Source: Ptychodera flava
Taxonomy: Eukaryota > Hemichordata > Enteropneusta > Ptychoderidae
Reading direction: 5' to 3'
Assembly: GCF_041260155.1 (NCBI RefSeq)
Contig: NC_091933.1
Location: 7,094,501-7,158,500 of the forward strand
DNA: 64,000 nt
The notes beneath the pieces were generated by a model. The model made no database searches, was not told the origin of the DNA, and saw nothing but the letters and a program-made list of their open reading frames with translations. How positions within the stretch are numbered: the stretch's first letter is position 1; each line of letters opens with the position of its first letter. Positions 11,874 through 23,253 of this stretch are shown piece by piece. The translations under genes and the position numbers were made by a program.

Positions 11874-11919
11874 CTTGGTTGCCACAGCGTTTACAAATGT
11901 AAACGCTGTGGCAACCAAG
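11874..11919. repeat. perfect 22-bp inverted repeat (hairpin)
   Basis: CTTGGTTGCCACAGCG... is followed after a 2-nt loop by its exact reverse complement. The arms are 11874-11895 and 11898-11919. Its symmetry with no mismatch suggests a recent origin or selection. It is not followed by a gene I can identify. Confidence 0.9.
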
Positions 11920-13609
11920 CTGCAACAGAGTAACCTTTCTCGTCTGTCTGAAAAGAGTGGCATTCGTCCAGAAATCCTCTTCGACCTTTAATAAATAACG
12001 ATAAGCTGTTCTAAAATAGACTATATTCCATCAACACAGTTTAATTCCATTCGGCACGTAGTCCAGCACACACCGACGAAAGACAGCCACTGATTTTTAA
12101 GGACGTATCCTCTAATTTGCTTGTTATTGATGGCAATTTCGAATTTGTGAACAGTCAACACAACTCATTTACTCTTTTCAGTCTTTTGGCCGATACCAAC
12201 ATTTACACACAAAGGCATGCTTTTTACACAATGCTTACCACCACAGAGTATATCACAGACACATTACAACCAATTCGAGATAATCAAGTTCAGGCCATGG
12301 TTAACCGTGTCCAGGCCAAAACATTGTAATATATATGACAACTTACGACAGACAATTTGTTCGTTGAACAAAACGAGAGCATGGAGAAAATGAAAGTAAA
12401 CGGGGAGGGGAAAAACCTTAAATAAGAACGAATGACCTCCTCCATCCAACCAATCCAAAGAAATTTCGATCAGCTTTATCACAAAGCTGACAAAACCAGT
12501 CACTTTGAAAAATACAATACTTACTTTTGCGTCACGGTAGTTTACTTTGATTCCGACCAGATATCGAAGCGAATACCCTGTATGTGCCTCCAGTAGAAGT
12601 TTAAAGGTTAAACTAATTGTATAGATTTGAATAACTCACCTTACAAAACAAGAAGAATGGGAGTGACGTCACGTCCCTGCCCGATTTGTCATTCAGATGT
12701 GACCTTATACCCCGATTTGGGGCCAAGCGTCGTGTACAATTCGTTGTTGAGGTGCAACCCTCCTCTAAATGAAGGTTAAAAAAGGGTACGGCCCTGCCTC
12801 GAACCACGGATATTCCAGTCTATCGTGTATGATATACCCCTTTGTCAAATTGTAATCACACCGTTCGACTTCATGCATTTTTTCTTCGGTCATCTCTTCT
12901 GAAACTACGACGTCTAGTAATATGGCCAGCCATTTGAAACGCTCAACACTGAACGCATGAAGTTAAGATAGTTCAGTTTCTTTTTCAGTCTCCCACTTCT
13001 TATAATTTCATTTTTATTCTTTGATTTCGACAGTGACTACAGCGAGATCGTTAAATTTGTTTATCGCATTTTCCCCTTATCTGCTGCCGTAGCTAGGGCT
13101 ACAATGTATTCGGCATTCAGCAAACCCCGTTGCGAACTCTGTCATTATTATAAATCTTTCATCGTGGGTTAAGAATAACAAAACATGTTATCTGGTCCGA
13201 TGACAAGGGCAGTCGAGAAAAGCAAAAAGGAGCAGATATTGAAGAAATGGGGCAAAACGCGAAACTCACAGTGTACGGAAATGGAAAATCACTACGTGGG
13301 TATGGGGGATCGTGGTCTATCTATGTCATTTGTCTGTTTTCCTCCAGGTAAAACTTAAAGATTGATAAAAGACGAGAAAGTCAGATAGATACTCGTGAAA
13401 CGCTTTAAAAGGAAAACTTTGATATCCACCAGCAGGGTGGTAGAATTTACTGATCTTATGCATCGTTACATCTGCCGATTAATTAACTTCGAATTTGCCA
13501 AAGAACGATAGATCGTGCGAATTTATATGTGGTAGAATATTAATTTTCCGCGGGAGAACATAGGACTTCAGTTTTTTTATATAAATCGTATACTAAATAT
13601 AAAGTCTCA
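11920..13609. other. intergenic, no gene seen
   Basis: No supported gene. A palindromic GTGACGTCAC (CRE-like) sits at about 12663 but without a recognisable promoter. Frames at 12117-12329 and 12613-12807 lack domain content. Confidence 0.5.
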
Positions 13610-13899
13610 CCACTTGATAACACCTCATAGTAGACGTACGGATATGTCACCCGAGGGCGCTCTCACAGTCCAGCAACTGCGAGCGTCGGATCTTCTAATG
13701 TGCATCCTTCATTACATCAGTATCGCCATTAACAAAATTCTCTTCCCAGTACGTTTTCACTTTCTAAAACTATACGCATATAGTATAGCTTATACTAAGC
13801 ATATATAGAATATACTGTACACATGGAAGACATGGTAGACTTCCAAGAGGAATCTCAAAACATACGAATCATAATCATAAATGAATCATGGGATATCTC

Positions 13900-14362
13900 C
13901 AACTATGAATAATTTTTTTAACAGTGAAAAACTAGCTAAATCTGTGCTTTCATAAATGTTTAACAATTGATAAATAAATGTACATAATGAGAATAGGGTG
14001 TTTGAAAGACCAGTTCAAAGGTCCAATGAAAAATTATTTGTCAATTATGATATTATTGATATGGATTGTGACATCTGGGGGAGGGTCACTGTTTTTTGTG
14101 TACGAAAAGTGGGGAGGATCACCCATTTTCTTGCAAACACTTTTGATGGTTACTATTTTTTACCCCAGGGCCTAAGGGTGCAAAGGGTTAATGAATCAAA
14201 TAAGATGATTTTTTTTTTTTTTTTGGGGGGGGGGGTTTCACATTTTACAATTGATGAGTTGGGTGTCAAATTTTATAAATCTAATTTAGAGGGGATTATT
14301 TTTCGCATTTCGTTTATAGCTTAAGTTTAACCGACCCCCTCCCTGTAAAAACAAATGCTCCC
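13900..14362. mobile_element. TIR element D, truncated copy
   Basis: Homologous to the right two thirds of the element at 35530-36298. It keeps the G-tract plus GTCACT motifs and a right end reading AATGCTCCC at 14362. The left terminus has been deleted. The base following the element is G instead of T, so the TTA duplication has decayed (GTA). Confidence 0.7.
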
Positions 14363-14456
14363 GTACTCGCCACGCTCTTCTCTCTGTCGATGACGCTCCA
14401 CTGGTTGCTGTTGGCGTCTTACTGCTGATCAAACTAAAGTGCAACATCGTAAATTA
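14363..14456 (+). pseudogene. ninjurin-like fragment (D1)
   Basis: Follows the right end of element D. In the plus strand it resembles the transmembrane part of the intact gene at 47343-47807 (the TLLSVSM ... GVLLLIKLKCNIV region), and similarity is lost just after the LKCNIV codons. The upstream coding sequence is missing and no splice context remains. It shares the insertion junction with the 36299 fragment, so the element inserted before the two blocks separated. Confidence 0.75.
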
Positions 14457-15830
14457 CACCTCAATATTTATTTTATTTATTCCGATCATTCAGAGCATGA
14501 AGAAAGAAGAGAAAATGATAGAGAAAACAGTGTGAAAAACTCAGTAATACTTGGGTCGCCTGTGTTGTTACTAAATGTCTGCATCAGTTGGCGACCTAAG
14601 GGGACCTCTAGTAGACCGAATCATACTACCTACCCGGTTAAGAAAATAGAAAAATCCCTAATTTTCAGACAATACTATCCCGCGTAGGAGGGTTGTTGCT
14701 TAGCGGCAGGAATTAGATCACATGGCATAATGGTTGCCAACGTTTACTGGTTGTACTCTGGGCTCCTATGTCCTGCTCATATAAGCTTAGGATTGTTTCG
14801 GCTTTTCTTTGTGTTTTGCGTTCAATCACGCCTTTTTATTTGAAGAGATTAATTCCCCGTAAGGAGGAGCATTGGTAGTTTGGTCGGTTTGTAAAACTAT
14901 CTCGGGTATCTTTGAGTCGTATTTAGGGTCTCAGCCTCCGTTGTCCACTTGTTGTTGTATTTTTTTGTTGATGCACTTACATAGAGTAAATAACAACAAA
15001 GCTGACATATGAAGACGCCTGTTTAAAATAAAGCAATAAATAAACACAATGTAAAATGAAAGTCAGTACAGCACTCTACTTGAACAAACCACACTGCCTG
15101 GACAAATACGTCATATTTTCAGGGTGTTGGTCATAAAGATAACCAGAATTTGTGATGAACAGGCCAACAGAAATCAAAGGAAGTTTAAACCAGTTTTGAA
15201 TTCATTGGAAATTAATTATGAAATACGACCTTATGTGTCTCCTCCTTTGAAAACTGTCCTCAGTATCTATCCGATAGTTTCCACACGTCTTCATTTGTCA
15301 GCTGGTGAAGAGAGGAGTTTAGATGACGTAATTACGCGCATGTGTGATGGCTGCGTAGAGTTCAAACTGATGTTTCAGTTTTCGCTTTTAGTTTTGCATT
15401 TTCTCTGATTTAGCTGAAATCGTTTAATTTTCAAGTAAAATATAATGTTACGACCACTCCTTTATACCGTTGTCTCTTTGAGCCTGAGAACAACGTTAAG
15501 TATTGTTCATTACACATTAAATTAAGTCACATTTATTACACTCAAGGGGCAAATGGAAAGACATTTTTCATTCACATTGATGCAGCTGAAAGGGAAATTG
15601 TTTCTTTGTGTCAGGTTTCCAAATGTTTTCATGATGAAAATTGTAACTAACTTGATGGGTTTTGTTATAGCGGTCTTTTACAGTCTCAAAAGGAAAAGAC
15701 GTAGTTCTTTTAGCAACTGTGCTCATCAGATTTGGTTGACTTGGTTCAAGTCGGTGAATGTTCAAAAATTGAGATAATTTGCAAGTTTTTCTTGTGTCTC
15801 CTTACAAACCTGTTTTTCTGGCGGCTCGAA
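14457..15830. other. intergenic, no gene seen
   Basis: Open frames at 14439-14687, 15124-15408 and 15553-15777 have no recognisable domains and no convincing splice sites. Confidence 0.5.
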
Positions 15831-16050
15831 CGCGTTAAGTTACCTATGAGTTAGCGCAGTATGGACTTAGTTTTTGCCAGATTCACTGGTTAAACTCCCC
15901 TGTATAATAGCGTTCATGCCCGGGCCCACTCATCGCGTTCACCCCACTCACACATTTCATATGAAAACAGAATACAAATCTCACATCGCGTTCAACCCAT
16001 TAACACTTCACAAATCACAGGCTTGAACCAAGTCTACAAATCTGGCTAGC
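15815..16050 (+). repeat. dispersed repeat, inverted partner of 53555-53760
   Basis: Shares with the reverse complement of 53555-53760 the ordered blocks CGAACNCGTT, GCGCAGTATGG-like, AAACTCCCCT, CACCCCACT, TTTCATATGAAAACA, CATCGCGTTCA and CTTGAACCAAGTCTA. The last contains the palindrome ACTTGGTTCAAGT. It is about 230 bp with no coding frame and of unknown class. Confidence 0.6.
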
Positions 16051-17840
16051 GCGTAGCGGGCAAGAGCCGAGGGCCAGAGCAAATAGAACCATGTTATATC
16101 ACTTTTGTGGAATGTCACGTGTTGGACTTTTAGCCAATCACAAGATCAGTACTATGTGTTGACTAATTAATTACAGCATGTGTGTATGAGAGATATACGT
16201 CCTTGTAATGGAGTGTAAAATAAATAAAGAGTCACAGGTTAGGTTAGGTTAGGTTATATACTTTACTCCTGCGGACAATCATTGAAGTTGTTGACTCGAT
16301 GTTATGTAATATCTGATAGAACTACTTAAGATTGCATATTATCAGTGCAGAAAGGGGGCTAAAAGTGCTCTGTTTTTTAAATGCAAGTGTCCCCTAATGT
16401 GAAAGACTGTCAGCCAGTTGAGAGTTACGTTCACAAAAGTTCACTGTCCTAGCTAGAAAACGTCTCTGTAAACCTGTCACATTATTACTCTACGATTGAG
16501 AAAAGGAGACAAACTGAAGTTTTTGTGCGTATGAATGTCCATAACACTATAAAAATAATTCTAGTCGCAAAATTGGACTTTACTGTTACATAAACGTGCT
16601 CAGTTCATTGAATGGCATGGTATTATGACGGGACTGCATGCAGTGAAAGTAACAAGCAGGCTGTGGTGTCAATGGGTCAGGTTTTTGAATTCAATGAACA
16701 AACACTGACTTATTTTTCTGGCAAATAAACCCTAAAGTTAACTGTCGGTGACAACCAGCCTTTCTATTTGTTATTTTCCCATTCTAAAATGACTGACAAA
16801 AAAAGCAATTGGAGCGAAACTGACATCGAGAACCTCTGCATTCAAAACACTGCAGACTACTCCACCCTCCTAACTTGTTCGTTTTAACTTTACTGAGTCT
16901 GTGCACAAGACCACAGTACAAGCGCGTCTACCAGCTAGGTCACTAGAAAAATACAGTTAATTGGTTTGTATAGAGCAATGTTGATCCAAGCTTTACAGTG
17001 GTTAGAGAAGCTATAAGCACAGATAAAACTGGACAAACAAGTACAGCATTTTATCAGAAGCTACAATACATTCTTTTATAACTACTTAACATTTTTTCTT
17101 GCTTTGTTTAAGTGCACAGAGTTCAGTTAAAAATGAAAAAAATCCCTTGAAGGTACAGTGGAAATGGCTAGCTGTTGTCATTATGTTTGAATATTGTAGC
17201 ATGCAAAATAATCTACAATTTTTTTAGGAATATTAATGTTTATGAATATTAATGAGCTGTCCACCACTCTTGGAAGCCTTACACGTTCACAACAGTGATA
17301 GTCAAATTTGTTGACTTTTGAAAAAATCTTCTAGAGGATGGTTTTTCCAGCCAGCAGCTTGGATTGTGTAAGCAAGTGATTTATGGCTTGTAGTATGCAT
17401 ATCACAAGTGACATCATTGCAACATTAAAACTTACGTGTAAAGACGTGATTATATATTTCAGTTAAATCCCCCTCAAAATTTTCAAATCCCCCTCAAAAT
17501 TCCTGTGGAGGAGGACCAGTCCCCCCTGTTGTAGCATTCTAGATGAAACACTGTAATGAAGGGAAACATTGAATTGATAATTGCACCACCACCACTACCA
17601 TCGTCATATTTTTCCATGATTACAGATGCAGTTTTCTTTCAACGAAGTACCGGTACTCGAGCCAGTTGGCCTCACAGCTGTGTGCTGCAGTGGCTCATAT
17701 GCACAGTGCTGGCATTGTTCACCAGAATATCTGTCCTCAAAGCGCCATCGAAAGTCAGTTCTTTAATTGGTTTTAGTAACACCTGAAATGCAAACATTAA
17801 AACATTTCCGGTATCAAGTATTTGCTTTCACTTTGTGCTT
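16051..17840. other. intergenic, no gene seen
   Basis: Contains a short pentamer array (TTAGG-type, four units, about 16236-16256) that is too short to call telomeric. The tandem phrase AATCCCCCTCAAAATT occurs twice near 17465-17500. No gene is supported. Confidence 0.5.
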
Positions 17841-17842
17841 TT

Positions 17843-19215
17843 TAGCTCACATTTGGTATACCATGTGAGGTTATTGTATAAGCTGAAGTCGGTGGCGTCT
17901 ATATGTATGTATGTATGAATGAATGTCTGTATGTGTCTGTATGTATGTATGTATGTCTGTATCAGTACTAGTGTGCCCGCTAAGCCAATTTGACGCGTCA
18001 TGACGCATAGCAAATCCACCTGACGCACTGAAATTACAAGTAATCTGACGCGTCACGAACACAGCTGTAAAAAGCCTGCCAATTACTAGAAATGCTAAGC
18101 AGTTCATAATTTTCACAGATAACATGTTTCCTTGTAGTTTTTGGGCGAAAAAGTAGCTGCATATGTCATTTCTATAAGTCTCTGCAGTGATACTATGTGC
18201 CGATTGTACACTTGTCTTGCCGATCGATGGGAAGGAGGCAGCCATAGTTGTTTTCATTGTCTTCTCACTGACTCACACGAGAATGCCAGGAATCGAGAAA
18301 GAAACACCACCATAGAGGGCGCTACACTTCAACTACTTACTTTTTTTTATAACCATTTTCATGCATGCGGTGACGCACACCAAGTCAAGTTTTCTTCAGT
18401 TTGACTCAAAATTTTTTTTTCCCCTCCCCTTAGAGGACACACTGTAATAATGTATGTCTGTATGTCTGTCTGAATGTCTGTCTGTAGTCGGTCTGTCTGT
18501 CTGAATCTATGTATGTATGTATGTATGTACATGTATCTATGTATGTCCGTCAACATCAAAAACTTGTGAACCGCTGCACTTTTTTGCTTGGTCTTTGGCG
18601 TTTGGATGCATCCTGGGCCATAGATAGGATTTCTTCAAATGAAGTTTGCATTGCCCAAATTATGCAAATGAGCTTTAAAAATGTGAAAAAGGTCTAAAAC
18701 TAATAACTCGAGAACCACTGGTTTGATTGCTTTGAAAATTAGTGTGCAAGTACCTTAGGTTGTGGACCTTATGCAGTTTTATGTATGTCAATTGCTCTAA
18801 AATATGGGTTGGATATTTGCAAGAGTGTTACCCTTCTATTTTGTTGAAATTACAACAAAATTGGTAAAATTACCGTTTTGGGGCAATTTTTGTCATTTTT
18901 GGTCAAAAACTCATAAAAATCTTTTTTCTTTAAAACTGCTGGACAGACAGCTTTTGTATTTGATATACAGATGCCCAGGGATGACAATAGTTGGATTTGT
19001 GGAAATTTTCCTGAAACGTGGCACTTTGTATTTCTAAGACAATTTTATCATTTTCGGTCAAGAAAACGTATTTCTAAGACAATTTTTGTCATTTTTGGGA
19101 AAGAAAACTCTTTTTTAAAACTACTTGTCTGATAGTTTTGTAATTTGGTATAAAAGTCCTGAAAAATGTTAAATGTTAGATAAATCTGCTGAAAGTGTTG
19201 AGAAACCCCAAAATT
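17843..19215 (+). repeat. low-complexity dispersed repeat, copy 1
   Basis: Begins TTAGCTCACATTTGGTATAC and passes through (TATG)n/(TGTC)n microsatellites, a segment with CTTCAAATGAA and ATGCAAATGAG, and degenerate tandem units containing TTTTGGGGCAATTTTTGTCA. The same order occurs at 20790-22080. A 0.48-kb stretch at about 17965-18445 interrupts the microsatellite part and looks like a nested insertion. It carries TGACGCGTCATGACGC motifs. Confidence 0.6.
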
Positions 19216-20252
19216 TGTATAATTTAGATATTTTCTCAGTCTGTGACCTTAAATGACCTATACCAACCCAGGATATGTTGTGAGACAGTGGTTAAGGCTA
19301 TGAACATAATTTTGTCATATTTGGTATCAATTTGTAGTGAATTTGATCCAGAAAACAAAGCTGAGGATAATTATATTTTCATTGCTGACCAATTATTGCA
19401 ACTTTTCCATGTAAGACACACAAGAACTGATAAGAAATTTGGATCCAGAATAATTCCAGATGTCATAATCACCCCCATATTGGAAGGAATTTCACAATCT
19501 GTAACTAACTTAGTAGTGCTGTTTACATTCGAATGACAGCATTGATAGCATTTAAAAATTCCCAAGGTTGTAAATAGCTCACCTACTTTACATTTCCTGC
19601 CATGTGGCCATCGTAGCTCTTTATATAAACATGATTCGTAGGGGTGGAAAATTTGATATCCAGGGTTTGGATGTACCGTAAAAGATTGATGAGGTAGCAT
19701 TAAAATTTTTTTACCTGATCCTTTGTAAATTATTTTTTACCCACTCTCCCACCTTTTCTATTTGTCAAGCCTTCTCTGCCTGATTTTTTTATTGACATTT
19801 GCTAATGTAAGTAGGATCTGCTTATCCCATTGCCATAGAAGTTGATATGCACGTTTCTAAAGTTTACCGCCAATATCTAAGTTGCAGACCTTATTTGCTT
19901 TTGTCAATCTTGTTTTTCTCCTTGTACTGTGTAGAAATCATTGTCATAACATCAACGTAGAATTTTTGCCGCACTGAACAGGCAGAAACAACATTCATCA
20001 ATGATCTTTGGTACCAATACTACAAATAGTATGTACCAATGCCAGTCAAATGTGAGCAACACCGTATCATTGGCGGTATTTTTTAGTGTTGCGTCTTTGT
20101 CTGCTGCCTTCCACTTCATGTTTTTGTTTTTGTAGTGTCAGACATCTTTATCCAAAAAGTTTAATTTTTACAAGTTTAAAGTTTTAGGTTTAATTTAGTT
20201 TGAGGTTTGATTAAAACTAACCTTATATGAATTTGATTATCGTTTTTCATAG
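19216..20252. other. flank of the kinase-like exon
   Basis: The frame at 19243-19536 shows no domain. A diverged copy of the TTTGATATCC repeat (inverted relative to 23040-23250) occupies about 19635-19805. I searched this stretch for an HRD-type kinase catalytic loop and found none. Confidence 0.4.
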
Positions 20253-20672
20253 ATCAACAAGAAGACCTTGGAAGTCAGTCTTAGTGACTTTAACAATGTG
20301 GAAAAGCTATGTGACGCTGGCAAAAGTCGCGGATTTGGAGAGCTACTGTACATGGCTCCGAAAGCAGTCCTAGACAGAGACGAAACATCATTTAAGGAGG
20401 ACATATGGAGCCTCAGTTTGATCCTGGCGTTGTTGTTCACCGGTCATAAATGCTCCCATTCTGAACTGTTCAGCGTGGAAGATTTCACCGATCTCCACAT
20501 TGCAAACCAAAACAGACCACGATACGCTCGGAAAAGACCAACCAGTGTTGATTTGAAACGCTATCAGGGACAGGGAACACTGATTGAACAAGTTGGAATA
20601 CTGATAAATCTCTCAGTTTCTTCAACACCTGAGCTCTCACACCTTCATCAAAGGAACTCTCAGCCACTTTAA
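20253..20672 (+). CDS. protein kinase-like (probable pseudokinase) exon
   Basis: The frame opens after an acceptor (CGTTTTTCATAG) and runs to a stop at 20672. Early in the exon S-L-S-D-F-N-N aligns with the DFG segment that starts a kinase activation loop. G-E-L-L-Y-M-A-P-K aligns with the P+1/APE motif, and F-K-E-D-I-W-S-L-S-L-I-L-A-L-L-F-T-G with the alpha-F helix (D-x-W-S-x-G region). The Gly of DFG is Asn and the Glu of APE is Lys, so catalytic competence is doubtful. The remaining 75 residues do not resemble a full C-lobe. No N-lobe or HRD exon was found upstream. It could be a fragment of a degenerate gene. Confidence 0.55.
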   Translation: MNKKTLEVSLSDFNNVEKLCDAGKSRGFGELLYMAPKAVLDRDETSFKEDIWSLSLILALLFTGHKCSHSELFSVEDFTDLHIANQNRPRYARKRPTSVDLKRYQGQGTLIEQVGILINLSVSSTPELSHLHQRNSQPL

Positions 20673-20789
20673 CAATGTTTCAAAGCCCAGCAGAAGCATA
20701 GAATACAATATTGTACATTTTGTTTATTTATTTATTGTTGATTATACCCATATTCAGCTTTATTAAAATAGTTCTTACATTTAATTTTT

Positions 20790-22085
20790 AGCTCTCATTT
20801 GGTGTATGTATATACCGGTATACCAAAGAGAGGTTATCTTATAGGGTGAATCAATTATTTGTATCCCATTTGCATGTCTGTGTGTATGTATGGATGTATG
20901 GCCGTTAAGATCAAAACCTCCTAAATCACAGCACCTACCGTCTTTGTTTTTGGTGTACAGGTGCAATTAGGGGCAGATATTAGAATTTGTTCAAATGAAC
21001 ATGTTAGTGTCAAAAATATGCAAATGAGGGGAATAAAAGAAAAATCCTGCAAATTGATAAAACTTAATGAAGGTCAGTCAGATTTGGTTGAAACTTTATA
21101 TGCAGGTTCCTGTAGGTATTTTTAATTAGGTGTGTACAAATCTGGGTTAAATTTGCATGTTTGGGCTAAATTTTACAGTTTTTATTCAAAATATCTTCTT
21201 CCCTGAAACCGCTTGTCCGATTGCTTCGAAAATTGCTATTTATTTTTCTCAGGATGACCTCGGTCAACTGTATACAAGTTGTATTGAAATTTTCCTATTT
21301 GTAATTTTGGGGCAATTTTCCCATTTTAAGTCAAAAATGTCTTCATCCAAAATCTACTGATCTGATAGCTTTGATATTTAGTATACATGTTCTTAAGATG
21401 GGTCAAAATGTGATGTATTCAAATTCTGATAAAATCTGCAATTTTGTATTTTTAGGCAATTTTTCTCATTTTTGGTCAATTTTTGTTATCAATAATTACA
21501 CATCTGATTGCTTTGATATGTTTTATACAGGTTCCTAGAGTTTATCTTAATATGATATATTTTCGGGGCAATTTTTTGTCATTTGTGGTCAAAATTTTTT
21601 TCTCCAAAAACTTCTGATGTGATAGCTTTGTACAAGTTCATAGGCTTTATACTAATATGACATATTGAAATTAGGATGGAATCTGAAATTTGGTATTTTG
21701 GGGCAATTTTCTTTTGCCTGTCAAATGTTTTTTTTCTCAAAAATTATTTCTCTCATTGCTTTGATATTTAATGAAAAGGTTCCCAGGGTCTTTCTTAATA
21801 TGACATATTGAAATTAGGTTGAACTTGGCAATTTTGTATTTTGGGGCAATTTTTGCCATTTTTTGGTCAAAAAATTTGTTTTTCAGAAAGTAGTTGTCTG
21901 ATAGCTTTGCTATTTAGAACACATGTTCGTACAGATGATTTTAATTAAATATTTTCAAATTATAATAAAATCTTTACTGTATGTATTTTTGCAGCTATTC
22001 TTTGCCATTTTTCTCAGGCCGACCTAAATTAGGCAATCAACTATTTCCTCCATCAATACCTGTCACAAAACAAAAGAGCTCAATC
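20790..22085 (+). repeat. low-complexity dispersed repeat, copy 2
   Basis: Same orientation and order as 17843-19215. It starts TTAGCTCTCATTTGGTGTA and then has the palindrome ATACCGGTAT. Short TATG repeats, GTTCAAATGAA and ATGCAAATGAG follow. At least six degenerate units of about 150-190 bp then carry a TTTTGGGGCAATTTT core and a CTGATNGCTTTGATATTTA core. It ends near AAAGAGCTCAATCACC. Confidence 0.6.
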
Positions 22086-23034
22086 ACCTGCTAGGTCGCT
22101 TATTTTGAATGTTCAGAAAAATGTCTTAAGTTCTGTGTTTAAGTAAAGTTTTTTCCTAATTGTTGGTGGAAAAAATTACAGAAATAGTCTGCTGTATTGA
22201 TTTTATAATTGTTTTGTAAATCTCTACGAATGTTCTCATACGTATATTGCCATGTCAGAATGAAATGAACAATTGTAATATGTTTTTTATTTTTCTTTGT
22301 TGTTGGTGGTAATGTATATCTTCACAACAACCACTTCTAATGCTGGTTTGAAATTTAGCATGAAGGTTCAATTTAAGTGATAGTACCTTGACTCATTGAG
22401 ATTGTGTTGATATGAACAAAATTAATAAACAATTAGAAGAGATTTTCTTATTTTTAGCGATTTTATACCTACAGGAACTTTGAGTGATTTTAGCAAGTTT
22501 GGTCTCCAACAAATATGCTCAATAGTTTTTTCAATGTTTAAAGGCGGAGCCTCCCTTTAAAAGGACGCCAACAGGCAACACGCAAGCACACGCTCCAGAA
22601 AATGCAAGTTTTTAGTTTTCCCCGGCCGCAAAAACACAGACAGACTGCCAAGCGGTCAGCGCGAAGTTGCTGCCGATCGAACTCTGTGGTTATATTCCAA
22701 GTCTAACGCGACTGGAAGACAATTTTTTAGGAAATTCAAGCGTTTGTGGTGGGGAATCAATGACCGTTGGCGATTTGAACCGACCGTCAATCAAAAGCTT
22801 GCATAAACTATGTTTGCAGGATTAGCAAAATGTGACAAAAGGTTGAGATCAGTTTGTGTAATCAATGTTATAGAAATCAAACATCGTACTGGCCAAGCGT
22901 TTGACTGGGAGGAGAACTCCCCTAATGCGAGAACCTGGGATTGAAAAGTTCGGCTTTAAGAGTATCAAGGTTGTGAATGGTTCAATACACATTCTGCCAT
23001 CTAGTCATTGTATCTCGTTAAATGTGGTCAATAC
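22086..23034. other. intergenic, no gene seen
   Basis: A GC-richer patch at 22550-22700 has no frame with domain content. Otherwise it is AT-rich non-coding sequence. Confidence 0.5.
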
Positions 23035-23037
23035 CAA

Positions 23038-23253
23038 CAGGTGGGCCATTTGATATCCTTGGGGGGAGGGTCTGGAAGATTTTTGGGTAAAAAGATTCCC
23101 AGCAAGCCAAATATCAATTAAAAAGCAGCTAGAGAAGGCTTGACAACAAGAATAGGTGGGAGAGTGGGAAAAAATAATGTACAATGGATCAGATAACAAA
23201 AAGCAATGCTACCTCGTCAATGTTCCACCCCAGGATATCAAATGGTCCACTCC
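23038..23253. mobile_element. short TIR element with ATTTGATATCC ends
   Basis: The left end reads GGTGGGCCATTTGATATCCT. The right end, in reverse complement, reads AGTGGACCATTTGATATCCT. The interior contains AAGGCTTGACAA and a GTGGGAGAGTGGGAAAAAATA block. A diverged inverted copy is at 19635-19805, and a fragment of one end is near 50960. At about 215 bp and non-coding it is MITE-like. Confidence 0.6.

Larger units (their letters stand above)
13610..14456 (+). repeat. segmental duplication block D1 (paralogous to 34928-36390)
   Basis: Long stretches match the 34.9-36.4 kb block in the same orientation: the GAGGGCGCTCTCACAGTCCAG region, the TATACGCATATAGTATAG region, CATGGAAGACATGGTAGACTT, the G-rich element sequence from about 13900, and the ninjurin scrap at the end. 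Relative to 34.9-36.4 kb it lacks the MITE at 35194, the first half of the ninjurin fragment and the left end of the TIR element. The deletion junction lies near 13900. Confidence 0.8.

Noticed and set aside
16236..16256. Telomere-like TTAGG array
   Set aside because: Only about four units, internal, flanked by unique sequence.
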